A stretch of DNA of 64,000 nucleotides from positions 124,001 to 188,000 of the forward strand of contig NZ_JAJOIL010000001.1 in the NCBI RefSeq assembly GCF_021209385.1. The letters are read 5' to 3'. Origin of the DNA: Seleniivibrio sp. GTDB taxonomy: Bacteria; Chrysiogenota; Deferribacteres; Deferribacterales; Geovibrionaceae. Of the stretch, positions 1 through 8,316 are shown one piece after another. A program made the translations under genes and the position numbers. The notes under the pieces were generated by a model. The model did no database searches. It was not told the origin of the DNA and saw only the letters and a program-made list of their open reading frames with translations. Every line of letters begins with the position of its first letter. The first letter of the stretch is position 1.

Positions 1-2
1 AC

Positions 3-47
3 TGTAAAGGATGCCTATTCCACGCCGAATCCAAGAGAGCAAACTGA
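3..47 (+). CDS. 3' end of an unidentified upstream gene (partial)
   Basis: The frame starting at base 3 is open from the window edge and ends in TGA at 45-47, giving a 14-residue tail with a CxxC pair (Cys-Lys-Gly-Cys). The stop overlaps the ATG of the next gene as TGATG, a layout typical of translationally coupled genes, which is the main reason to believe this frame. The protein family cannot be named from so short a tail. A longer frame (1-90) is also open but would overlap the DUF2023 gene by 44 bases, so it is less likely. Confidence 0.35.
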   Translation, partial: CKGCLFHAESKRAN

Positions 48-403
48 TGAGCAACGGGGAGAACAGGCTCTTTTCACACCTTCTTTATGAATACAAAAAG
101 GGCATACGCCGCCTGGTGCTTTACACAGCGCGGATTGAAGAGGCGGACGTATGCCGTATTAAACTGAAAAAAAGCAATATAAGCTGGCACGAAACCCCCG
201 CAAAAGAGGGACGTATAAACTTCTTTTTCGGCGACTGCCCGTGCATCAGCATAATAAAAAGCTTTGGCGATAAGCCGCTTAACGGATTCGACGAAAAAGA
301 GGATTTCATATTGGGAGTTCTGCTCGGATACGACGTTACAAAACAGTGTGAGCGTTACCTCGGCAACGTAGAGAAGCAGTATTGCGCCGCCTGCTGCAGT
401 TAA
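47..403 (+). CDS. DUF2023 family protein
   Basis: A 118-residue protein with the core pattern HLLYEYKKGIRRLVLYT near the N-terminus, a central GDCPCISII segment and a Cys-rich tail (CAACC). These match my memory of the DUF2023 family, small proteins of unknown function that often lie beside flavodoxin genes. I chose the ATG at 47 because it has an AAGAGAG ribosome site seven bases upstream and overlaps the stop of the gene before it; an ATG at 11 has no usable spacing. The stop overlaps by four bases with the convergent cobA stop. No function can be assigned. Confidence 0.7.
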   Translation: MSNGENRLFSHLLYEYKKGIRRLVLYTARIEEADVCRIKLKKSNISWHETPAKEGRINFFFGDCPCISIIKSFGDKPLNGFDEKEDFILGVLLGYDVTKQCERYLGNVEKQYCAACCS

Positions 404-1110
404 CCGGAAACGTCGCCTATTATTATGGTTGCCGGGTGGTCATACTCGCCCGTTGCCAGCACTTCGCCAAGAGAGGCGAGTGTCGTTATGCACAATTTTT
501 CATCGGCTGATTCCAGTCTGCTTCCGATAACTGTCTGAGTGTTGCCGCTCATTCCGTATTTCATGAGCTGTTCGGCTATATAGCCGCCGTTTTTCACACC
601 CATATAAACAACAATGGTAAGCCCAAGCTCTGCGAGTGCCTTAAAGCTGTAAGGACAGTCACCGTTCTTCGAGTGACCTGTGATGAACACACAGCCGGAT
701 ACTTTGCGCCTGTCGGTGAGTGCTTTTGATATCTTCGCCGCCAGAGTGGATGCTGATGTCACGCCTGGAATTATCCTCGCGGACGCTCCGCAGGATTCGG
801 CTGTTTCAGTTTCCTCAAGCGAACGGGCAAATAGTGTGCTGTCTCCGCCTTTCAGCCTTACAACCCGTTTGTGCCGTTTCAGATGTTCGCAAATTGCGCC
901 GTTTATGTCTTCCTGCCTGATGCAGTGCTTGTTATAAGGGTCTTTGCCGACGCTGACGCGCTCGGCAGTTTCAGGTATCATGTCCAGAACGGCAGGATGC
1001 AGAAGTCTGTCATAAAGAACGCTGTCTGCACTTTTAAGAGCCTCAACACCTTCCAGTGTGATGGATTTAGCTCCCAGCCCCGCTCCGATTATAATAAGTT
1101 CTCTTTTCAT
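400..1110 (-). CDS. cobA: Uroporphyrinogen-III C-methyltransferase (SUMT)
   Basis: A 236-residue protein of the tetrapyrrole methylase family. It should add two SAM methyl groups to uroporphyrinogen III, giving precorrin-2 for cobalamin and siroheme. Visible motifs are the N-terminal GAGLGA glycine loop, the VRLKGGDSTLF motif (normally VRLKGGDPFxF, the S for P and T for F changes are mild), the PGVTSA motif and the YMGVKN strand. Length is normal for a single-domain SUMT, without the CysG oxidase or HemD fusions. It is the second gene of the riboswitch-controlled operon with cbiK, 65 bases downstream, so it probably serves cobalamin synthesis. Confidence 0.9.
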   Translation of the reverse strand: MKRELIIIGAGLGAKSITLEGVEALKSADSVLYDRLLHPAVLDMIPETAERVSVGKDPYNKHCIRQEDINGAICEHLKRHKRVVRLKGGDSTLFARSLEETETAESCGASARIIPGVTSASTLAAKISKALTDRRKVSGCVFITGHSKNGDCPYSFKALAELGLTIVVYMGVKNGGYIAEQLMKYGMSGNTQTVIGSRLESADEKLCITTLASLGEVLATGEYDHPATIIIGDVSG

Positions 1111-1128
1111 TTACGTCTCTTTTTTAAA

Positions 1129-1154
1129 CGCCGGAGTGTGAGGGCACTCCGGCG
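1129..1154 (-). promoter_or_regulatory. Perfect intercistronic hairpin between cbiK and cobA
   Basis: CGCCGGAGTG and CACTCCGGCG form a perfect 10-bp stem with a 6-base loop in the 65-base gap between the two genes. On the transcribed strand it is followed by GTTTAAAAAAG and not by a U-run, so it does not look like a normal terminator. It could block 3' exonucleases and stabilise cbiK mRNA, or partly attenuate cobA. Confidence 0.5.
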
Positions 1155-1175
1155 CAATGTCTGCAAAACAGGCTG

Positions 1176-2153
1176 TTATTTCAGCTTTATATCTGCTTCA
1201 GCAGCAGCTTTCAGCATATTGTCCACAATTATCCTTCTGACTTCCGGGTTTTCCCCCAGACCTTCCAGAACAGGTGTGACTTTTATTCCCGCTTTAACAA
1301 AAACGGTTTTCCATGAATCCTCTTCATCTCCAGCCATATCGTTGTTGGCATGGTCGCCCGCAACGATCATAAGCGGTTTCAGGGTTATCTTTTTAACCTT
1401 GTCAGCTTTCAGTTTACCGACCACTTCATCCAGATCAGGATGCCCTTCTACAGTTCCCACATATATTTTAGTTTTGGGATACGTTTTGTTCAGAAGTTTT
1501 TCCAGTTCGTAATATATCCCTGTTGAAAGGTGTTCGTTGCCGTGTCCCATGTAAACCAGAGCAGATGAGGATGCCGCCGCAAGGTCAACGTCTTTTTCAA
1601 GGGCTTTTGCAAAGGTCTCAAGCTCTTCATGATAATCATAGTTTCCTGTAATAGGGTTGCCGGTCGCAAGTTTATTGAAGGGCTTCCATTTGTCTTTCAG
1701 CGTTTTTATGCTGTCCAGACCATCAACATAGGCTTTGAGGTCACTGAATTCCTCTCCTGATGTCAGATATGTCGGCTGAACCACTATATTGCGATATCCG
1801 GCGTTCTGAAGATCCGCCATTGTACCCAGAACGTTTTTGACTTCATAAAGATACGCAGGCACGTTCTTATGCTCCGCTTTGTAAGCGGCGTCATTTTGTC
1901 TTTCGTGCCAGACTTTTCTGATGATATTTGATGTGAACGCCATGCGGACGGGAACATCTTTTCCCACCGCGGCTCTGATATCCTGTTCAATTTTAAGAAG
2001 TGAATCCAGTGTGGATTCGTAAGTGGTTCCGAATGCGGCTATAACAACCGCGCTTTTCTCTTTTGCTTTCTCTTTTTCCATATTCATCTCCGCTGCAAAG
2101 GCACCCGAAACAGCCAGCAGGAGTACGACTACGGACGTGATAAATTTACGCAT
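1176..2153 (-). CDS. cbiK: Sirohydrochlorin cobaltochelatase, exported form
   Basis: A 325-residue CbiK-type chelatase that would insert Co(II) into sirohydrochlorin in the anaerobic cobalamin pathway. Family signs are VVIAAFGTTYxSTLDS after the leader, the active-site-like VYMGHGNEH (His), GTVEGHPDLDEV (His) and the metal-adjacent LMIVAGDHANNDMAGD. The first about 20 residues are a clear signal peptide (RKF, hydrophobic VVVLLLAVSGAFA, then AE), so the mature enzyme is likely periplasmic, as described for the CbiK-P form of Desulfovibrio. I start at the ATG at 2153 because GGAGG lies just upstream; a longer frame to 2240 runs into the riboswitch. It is first gene of the operon with cobA. Confidence 0.88.
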   Translation of the reverse strand: MRKFITSVVVLLLAVSGAFAAEMNMEKEKAKEKSAVVIAAFGTTYESTLDSLLKIEQDIRAAVGKDVPVRMAFTSNIIRKVWHERQNDAAYKAEHKNVPAYLYEVKNVLGTMADLQNAGYRNIVVQPTYLTSGEEFSDLKAYVDGLDSIKTLKDKWKPFNKLATGNPITGNYDYHEELETFAKALEKDVDLAAASSSALVYMGHGNEHLSTGIYYELEKLLNKTYPKTKIYVGTVEGHPDLDEVVGKLKADKVKKITLKPLMIVAGDHANNDMAGDEEDSWKTVFVKAGIKVTPVLEGLGENPEVRRIIVDNMLKAAAEADIKLK

Positions 2154-2231
2154 CAGCGCCTCCATGAAAAATATTAAACTGTACAGGGTGTTCTTGAACG
2201 TGGAACGGGGTTCCTCTATCCTCGTAAAGTT

Positions 2232-2402
2232 CATAGGCAAAGAAGGTGTTCTGGCTCACCGTCATTCTAATCCCCCTGCCTTCCCGCGCCAACCGGCGCA
2301 GTGACAATAAATCGGGGTTTCGTCAGGTTTACAGCTGCGGGACAGCACCGGATTTAAACCGGTTTCCCTTTTTCTGCCTGCACCCTTGTCAGACTGCAGA
2401 AT
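2232..2402 (-). promoter_or_regulatory. Cobalamin riboswitch
   Basis: On the minus strand the aptamer reads in order: GGGAAACCGG, AATCCGGTGCTGTCCCGC, AGCTGTAA, GTCACTG, GGGAAGGC, and a B12-box-like GAGCCAGAACACC. Order and spacing match the conserved cobalamin aptamer. It lies 80 bases upstream of cbiK and should turn the cbiK-cobA operon off when adenosylcobalamin is plentiful. The expression platform (2154-2231) holds small inverted repeats (GGAAC/GTTCC) but I cannot tell whether it acts by termination or by hiding the ribosome site. Confidence 0.92.
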
Positions 2403-2442
2403 GATTTTGAACGATAAATCAGAAGTTGTCAAGCAGACATAG

Positions 2443-2474
2443 AAAAACCCCTCCGAAGGGGTATTACGGAGGGG
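2443..2474 (-). terminator. Terminator-like hairpin upstream of the riboswitch
   Basis: CCCCTCCG and CGGAGGGG pair over 8 bp (2448-2474), and on the minus strand the stem is followed by TTTTT (2443-2447). The direction is leftward, but no leftward gene lies to its right before 5833, so it would insulate the cobalamin operon from antisense transcription or end an unseen short RNA. The rest of 2475-2651 shows no gene or clear promoter. Confidence 0.5.
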
Positions 2475-2651
2475 ATTTCAAATGGAAACAAGATAGGAGT
2501 TGAATTCAGGGATAATAGGCTTAAAAAGCCGGATCCGGAGTACCTGCAATTACACCGGAATATTATCTTAAATAAAGACTACCACAGATATCTTAAAAAA
2601 ATCTTAAACAAATAGCTTGCGTACACTATATTCTTTTGTTACTAGTGTTAT

Positions 2652-5600
2652 ATGAATGAAAATAAACAGACGGAAACCAAATTTTTAAGCAGAAGTGCAA
2701 AACTATCCACTATTGCCGGTCAATTGAATACAAAAAATATTTTTCTTCTGACAGCGGGCGAAGGGGCTGGAAAAACCAGCTTTGCGCTCGATATAGGAAA
2801 GAATTTTTTCGACAGGACAATATATTACCAGATAACCCAAAAAGACAAAACGCCTGCAAACCTTTGTCAGAATATTTACAGAACCATTCAGGCAGCGCTT
2901 CCGGGATTTGTCTCAGAAGACATAAAACAGGCGGAAATGTTCGGCATAGCCCCTCTGGAAACCGGAAACCTGCTCTCTTCACTCATGCGCGAATACAAAA
3001 AAAGACCCGCACGAAAACACTCGTAATTCTGGATGATTTCCATATGCTTCCGGTCATCGGCGTTTCATATCTCGCAGTGATGTCCACCCTTTCCATTGCC
3101 GGCGGAACCCTTTCATTTGCCGTAATCACCCAACGAGCAAAAGGTTTTTCAGGATCATTTTCAAAACTGAACAAAGACACATACATAATAGACGAGAACT
3201 TCCTTAAACTCACCAATGACGAATTCAGGGAATTTGCAGTGATGCGGCTGGAGGATAAAACAATTTTCAGCTCACTCGACAAGATGCATGAAATCACCGA
3301 AGGAGTGCTTTCCCATACCTCTGAAATATTTGACACTCTGTCTGCAACAGGCTCGGACTTTACCACAGAACTTGCACTGGAGGCTTGCAGCGGCATATTC
3401 AATTCAACAGCAAAAGGACTGCCGTCGGACGAGTATCACTATCTACTCAAGCTGGCACTGATCCCATCGTTCAACATGCAGCTTCTCAACCTGATAGACC
3501 ATACGGGTACCGCAGAAAAACTTATAACAAGACTGAATGAAAAAACAGTTCTGATAAACAGGAACAGAGACGAACAGTACAGATTCAACAGACTTTTCCG
3601 CGAATGGCTCCGTGGGGAGGCAATGATAAGACTGGCGGAGAGTGAACGCCGGAATTTTTATGATATGGCGGCTTCATATGAAGAAGAGAAAAAAAACCTC
3701 TCTTCCGTAGTGGAATTTCTTATTGCGGCAGAAAGTTTTGACCGCCTCGAAGATTATCTCCAGAAAAACTTTCAGCATCTCATTCTTCAGGAGAACAGAG
3801 CGCATCTTGTCGACGTCTTCTCCGAGATACCTGCCGACGTTTTCAGAAACAGGGCATGGATACCTCTAGCATTCGGATATATACTAATCTCCGTTTCACC
3901 TGAAAGAACAAAGGACATCTTCCTGCACACACTGGATACCTTCACAGCTTTCGGAAACCGTTCGGGAACTATAATATCCGCCTGCGGAATGTTGATCTAT
4001 TACTGCGGCGTCGCAGGAGATCTCTCTGAAGGTGAAAAATATTTCGTCAGAATATCGTCTATGATGACAGAAACCTGCGACGAACTGGAAGAACCGCTTA
4101 AAATGGTTGTCTGCGCGGCATACGGTCAGGGCTGTATGAATTTCAAAAGCGGACACACAGCTGCGGAATATCTCAACAAATCCCTTGCTATAGCCGAGAG
4201 ATACAACGCTGAAAACTTTAAACTGTACCTTTATTCGCTGTTAGTTTCGGCATATATGACCATGTGTGAACGGAAGCTGGCGGAAAAATACTGCAATCTT
4301 ATTTTCCAGAAACTGACCACAGTGAAATATGACAGTTTTATGAAACTCTCCCTTATAAATCTTCTGATTCACCACCTTGCAATGACCGGACAGTTCCATT
4401 TCATGCATCTTCTCATGAATATGGTACGCAGCAAATACCGCCTTCATATGGAACACAGTTTCAGGCTGTCCGGTTTTGCCAGCATATGCGAACTTGAATA
4501 TGCCTTTTCAAGAGGCGACTTTGACTACGCGAAGATGATTTTCAGCAGGCTTCCCGAAACCAATGTAAAAAACATGCCGGATCACATAGCTGCCATACTT
4601 CTTAGTTTCAAGGCTATATCCATGGCACGCGAATGTAACGACAACGCGTCTGCTGCTGCTGAGTTATCGGTTAAAACAAGACAGAGCGAAACGAACCCCT
4701 TCTTCACAGCCTTTGGCGAAGTGTCGGCGGGAGCCGCCTATACTTTCGCGGGAAACCATAAAAAAGCTATTCTGCACCTCACGAAAGCGGCAAATCAGGA
4801 AAAACCTCCGATAAATGAAAATGCGGCAGCCTGCGCCCATGCTTATCTTTCATATCTTTACAACAACATCGGCGACAGAATGCGTGCCAGAGAACACGCA
4901 ATATTCTGCATACGGCTGATGAAAAAAATAGGCTATACCCATCTCAGCGCTCTTCTGCCGGAAGTGCTTCAGAACACCTGTCTTTACACTGTGAACGAAC
5001 CTTCCGCATCCTCTTTCGCGGCGGATATAGCCCGTGCAAAAATTGATCTGGCATTCGACAAAAAGATGCGCCCTATCCCCATAATGCACATAAAGGCGCT
5101 CACAAGCCTCTCCATCACCGTAGGTCAGAGTCAACTGGACTGCTCAGATATCAGCGTCCTGTTCCGTACGATGCTCGCCATTCTGCTTTCAAGTCACGGA
5201 TTTTCTATTGATCAGGAGCTGATGCAGGTGTATCTCTGGCCGGAAAGCAGCAAGGAAAACGCGCGGAGAAGTCTCGACAACCTTTTGTCACGTTTCAGAA
5301 AACTTTTAACCGATACCTTCACCGGCATCGACCCGAAAAACTATATAACCCTTCAGAACGGGATGCTCAGAATGCATAACATCAACTGCGATCTGGAGAG
5401 ATTCAACGCACTGATAAAATCCGCATCGGACTACTATTCCCGCGGGGAATACATGTTAACAGCGATTGCCGTTGCAGAGGCGGCAACCATTTACGAAGGC
5501 AGATTTTTCGAGGGGCTCACAGAAATTATACCCGTGGACTGCAAGAGAAGTGAAACTGACGCAAGTTTTATAAATATGCTGAAACTGATGAACAGTCTAT

Positions 5601-5836
5601 GGTATTTCCTGCCGGAATGTTTCAATCCGGAGCGTTTTTTCGATACCTTTCTCGACAGTTTCATGCACGAAACCGACATGGTATCCCTTGCGTACAGCTA
5701 TTACGCGAAGAAAGGCAGAATACAGAAATGCAGGGACATACTGAACAGGTATATTGAATTTCTGAACAAGGAAGGATATTCAAAAACTGAAAAAGCAGAA
5801 CTGATATATCTGATCAAAACTTCGCATATAAATTAA
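2652..5836 (+). pseudogene. STAND ATPase / TPR / SARP-type transcriptional regulator, frameshifted
   Basis: Two frames together make one protein of about 1060 residues. The first part (2652-3026) carries Walker A, AGEGAGKT, at residues 35-42. The second part continues at about 2999 with Walker B, LVILDDFH, then a long TPR-like helical region, and ends in a SARP-type winged helix plus BTAD-like region (LWPESSKENARRSLDNLLSRFRK split by hydrophobic segments, then CDLERFNALI and AATIYEGRFFEGL). It resembles MalT/LuxR-like STAND regulators whose DNA-binding part is replaced by a SARP/BTAD module. The break is at A7 (2997-3003): eight A residues would join the frames. It may be a sequencing indel, a true lesion or slippage. 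Target genes are unknown. Confidence 0.75.
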
Positions 5837-6360
5837 ACAGGAAGAGCATCGGTTTCAAACACCTGCTTCAGAAATGCGGTAACGGCGTTCTTTCCGTACT
5901 CAGCCATCTGGGTCTCAAACGAAGAATTGCCGGTGGAGCGCTCTTTGCGTATGCGGCGTTCGATACCTTCTCGCACGCTCTCCTGAACGTCATCCGCAGC
6001 ACGTTTTGACATATTGCCCAGAATCTCGTGGGCAAGCCGCAGATCGCCCATATACCAGACAACGAAAGCAATATCCTCCTGTTTCATACGGCGCAGAACC
6101 TCCTGCACCTTCGGCTTGTTTGAAACAAGTGCGTCCGCCATGACTTTTTTAAGTGCGTCTTTGCCGAGCTTCGGGTTGTCCTGCAATTGCGCCCCAATGA
6201 GCGCATGCATGAGCTTCAGCTCCGCCTTTGCAAGCCTCACTGTCACTCTGGAATCAATGCACATTATAAAACTGTCGGAAGTTCCTTCACGCTCTATTGT
6301 TATGTTGTTGCTCTCTTCCAGATTGACCTGCATATACGTCTCCGTCTCTTGATACTGCAT
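5833..6360 (-). CDS. Orphan FliG C-terminal-like protein
   Basis: A 175-residue protein. Residues about 95-130 (QEDIAFVVWYMGDL, then HEILGNMSKRAADDV) closely resemble the C-terminal motor domain of the flagellar switch protein FliG, where NMSKRA is a hallmark. The N-terminal half does not look like FliG, and the protein is half the normal length, so it is not FliG itself. No flagellar genes are adjacent. Its stop overlaps tail to tail with the regulator's stop (5833-5836). It could be a motor-associated adaptor or an unrelated protein that reuses the fold; function is not known. Confidence 0.6.
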   Translation of the reverse strand: MQYQETETYMQVNLEESNNITIEREGTSDSFIMCIDSRVTVRLAKAELKLMHALIGAQLQDNPKLGKDALKKVMADALVSNKPKVQEVLRRMKQEDIAFVVWYMGDLRLAHEILGNMSKRAADDVQESVREGIERRIRKERSTGNSSFETQMAEYGKNAVTAFLKQVFETDALPV

Positions 6361-6475
6361 TATATATCAAAACATTTAAAAAAAAAGAGCATAAATAGTA
6401 ATCAAAACAAATTATTTTTAAAGTATCGGAAATAGTCTCTTGCATGTGGGCATACTATAAGATAATGTTATGGGG

Positions 6476-6507
6476 GTTAAGCAATAAGGCGGCGGCTGCC
6501 GCTTAAC
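6476..6507 (+). promoter_or_regulatory. Leader hairpin before the nitronate monooxygenase gene
   Basis: GTTAA/TTAAC (6476-6480, 6503-6507) encloses a GCGGC/GCCGC stem with a GGCT loop, ending 13 bases before the start codon. This would fold in the mRNA leader next to the ribosome site GAGGCAAGG. It may influence translation; I could not match it to a known riboswitch. Confidence 0.3.
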
Positions 6508-6520
6508 ATATGAGGCAAGG

Positions 6521-7945
6521 ATGAAAGAGTATAGAATTTTGCAGGGCGGCATGGGCGCAGGTGTTTCCGACTGGCGTCTTGCCCGCGCCGTGGGAGAAAG
6601 CGGTGAAATAGGTGTTGTTTCCGGCACCGCTATGGACGTTATTTTAACACGCAGACTTCAGAACGGTGACAAGGACGGTCAGATGCGCAAAGCACTCGCC
6701 GCATTCCCTATCAGAGAAATAGCAGAAAGAATAATCAGAACTTACTTCATTGATGGCGGCAAAGACGAAAAAGCCCCCTATAAACAAATTGAGATGTACA
6801 CCATGACACCTTCCAGAGAACTTCAGGAGCTTACCGTTGCGTCAAACTTCTGCGAAGTTTATCTGGCAAAAGAGGGACACAGCAACCCCATCGGAATCAA
6901 CCTGATGGAGAAAGTGATCCTCCCCAACCTCAGCTCAATCTACGGCGCAATGCTTGCCGGAGTTGACTACATAGTCATGGGAGCAGGCATTCCCAGAGAG
7001 ATCCCCGCAGTTCTCGACAGCTTCGCAAAGGGCGAAGACGCAAGCCTGCGCCTTTTCGTTGCAGGTGCCGAAAAAGACGAGGACTACAGGATCAGATTCA
7101 GCCCGAAAGAGATAATGGGCGAATATCTTACAGAGCTTAAAAGACCTAAGTTCTACGCCATAGTTTCATCAAACATTCTGGCGACAACAATGGTTAAAAA
7201 GACAAAACCCGCTGTTGACGGGCTTGTTATAGAACACAACTCAGCAGGCGGTCACAACGCTCCCCCCAGAGGCGGAATAGAGCTTGATGCCAACGGTGAA
7301 CCCATCTATACGGAAAAAGACGAAGTGGAACTGGACAAGGTTCAGTCACTGGGTGTTCCTTTCTGGCTGGGCGGTTCATGGGGCGAACCCGGTAAACTGA
7401 AAGCCGCAATAGCCGCAGGCGCACAGGGTATTCAGGTTGGAACCATCTTTGCCATGTGCAGAGAATCCGGTTTTGTGGACAGCATTAAAAAAGCGATAAT
7501 ACAGCATATCCCCGACGTTTTCACCGACCCGAAAGCCTCCCCAACGGGATTCCCTTTCAAAGTAGCGAAAATTCAGGATACCCTTTCCGAGCTTGAGACA
7601 TATCTGAAAAGACCCAGAATATGCAACCTCGGTTACCTGCGCTCACTCTATAAAAAGGCTGACGGTTCAATAGGCTATCGCTGTGCAGCGGAACCCGTTG
7701 ACGCTTACATCGCAAAGGGCGGGCTTAAAGAGGAAACAGAGGGCAGAAAATGCCTCTGCAACGCTCTGGTGGCTAACATCGGACTGCCAACGATATATAA
7801 AAGCGGATACATTGAACACTATCTTATAACTGCCGGCGATACGCTGAAAAAGATAGGGGATTTCATAAAAGACGGCAGAGACAGCATCTCCGCCGCCGAG
7901 ATAATAGAAATCCTTCGCAGCGATCTTGCACCTTCAAAGGCATAA
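6521..7945 (+). CDS. Nitronate monooxygenase / 2-nitropropane dioxygenase-like flavoprotein
   Basis: A 474-residue FMN-dependent TIM-barrel protein. Supporting patterns are GGMGAGVSDWRLARAV at the N-terminus, the glycine-rich FMN region (AGVDYIVMGAG), the catalytic-His-like region EHNSAGGHNAPPRGG, and the phosphate-binding AAGAQGIQVGT. The family normally oxidises alkyl nitronates, but this longer subtype also occurs as enoyl-reductase-like enzymes, so the true substrate is open. The start has GAGG five bases upstream. Three bases after its stop lies the TTG of an ABM-domain gene, so the two probably form an operon ended by the terminator at 8288. Confidence 0.8.
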   Translation: MKEYRILQGGMGAGVSDWRLARAVGESGEIGVVSGTAMDVILTRRLQNGDKDGQMRKALAAFPIREIAERIIRTYFIDGGKDEKAPYKQIEMYTMTPSRELQELTVASNFCEVYLAKEGHSNPIGINLMEKVILPNLSSIYGAMLAGVDYIVMGAGIPREIPAVLDSFAKGEDASLRLFVAGAEKDEDYRIRFSPKEIMGEYLTELKRPKFYAIVSSNILATTMVKKTKPAVDGLVIEHNSAGGHNAPPRGGIELDANGEPIYTEKDEVELDKVQSLGVPFWLGGSWGEPGKLKAAIAAGAQGIQVGTIFAMCRESGFVDSIKKAIIQHIPDVFTDPKASPTGFPFKVAKIQDTLSELETYLKRPRICNLGYLRSLYKKADGSIGYRCAAEPVDAYIAKGGLKEETEGRKCLCNALVANIGLPTIYKSGYIEHYLITAGDTLKKIGDFIKDGRDSISAAEIIEILRSDLAPSKA

Positions 7946-7948
7946 ACC

Positions 7949-8281
7949 TTGAGCGGGTTTGCCGCCGATACCTGCGGTTCAGACCGCTATGCAGTGATCT
8001 TCACATCCAAGCGCACCGAAGGTGACAAGGGATATGAGAACACAAGCAACCGTATCGTTGAACTGGTATCGCACTTCAAAGGCTTTCTGGGTGCGGAAAG
8101 TGTTCGCGGTGCCGACGGATTCGGGATAACCGTTTCCTATTGGGACAGCCTTAAAAGCATTGAGGAATGGAAGAACAATGCCGAACATGCAAAGGCGAAG
8201 CAGAGCGGGATAAACGAGTGGTATGAAGAATACCGCATCCGCATATGCAGAATAGAAAGCGAAACATCATTTACAAAATAA
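7949..8281 (+). CDS. Antibiotic biosynthesis monooxygenase (ABM) domain protein
   Basis: A 110-residue protein with a ferredoxin-like ABM fold pattern: YAVIFTSKRTEGDKGYE, FKGFLGAESVRG, ITVSYWDSLKSIEEWKNNAEH. Such small proteins act as cofactor-free oxygenases or heme-degrading enzymes in some bacteria, but many have no known job. There is no in-frame ATG; I use the TTG at 7949 with AAAGG eight bases upstream, although the domain itself begins near residue 14. It is coupled to the flavoprotein gene just before it, which suggests a shared redox task. Confidence 0.7.
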   Translation: MSGFAADTCGSDRYAVIFTSKRTEGDKGYENTSNRIVELVSHFKGFLGAESVRGADGFGITVSYWDSLKSIEEWKNNAEHAKAKQSGINEWYEEYRIRICRIESETSFTK

Positions 8282-8287
8282 CAGAAG

Positions 8288-8316
8288 AAGGCGGTCGGCT
8301 GACCGCCTTTTTTTTA
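8288..8316 (+). terminator. Rho-independent terminator after the flavoprotein operon
   Basis: AAGGCGGTC and GACCGCCTT form a 9-bp stem with a GGCT loop, followed by a run of T. The T-run overlaps the last codons of the convergent nifV gene. Confidence 0.9.

Noticed and set aside
1-90. Frame 1 open to base 90 as the true upstream gene end
   Set aside because: It would overlap the DUF2023 gene by 44 bases, whereas frame 3 gives the usual TGATG coupling.
2990-3010. Programmed -1 ribosomal frameshift at A-AAA-AAG
   Set aside because: The heptamer is in the phase of the downstream frame and not of the upstream frame, and I see no clear stimulatory stem just after it.
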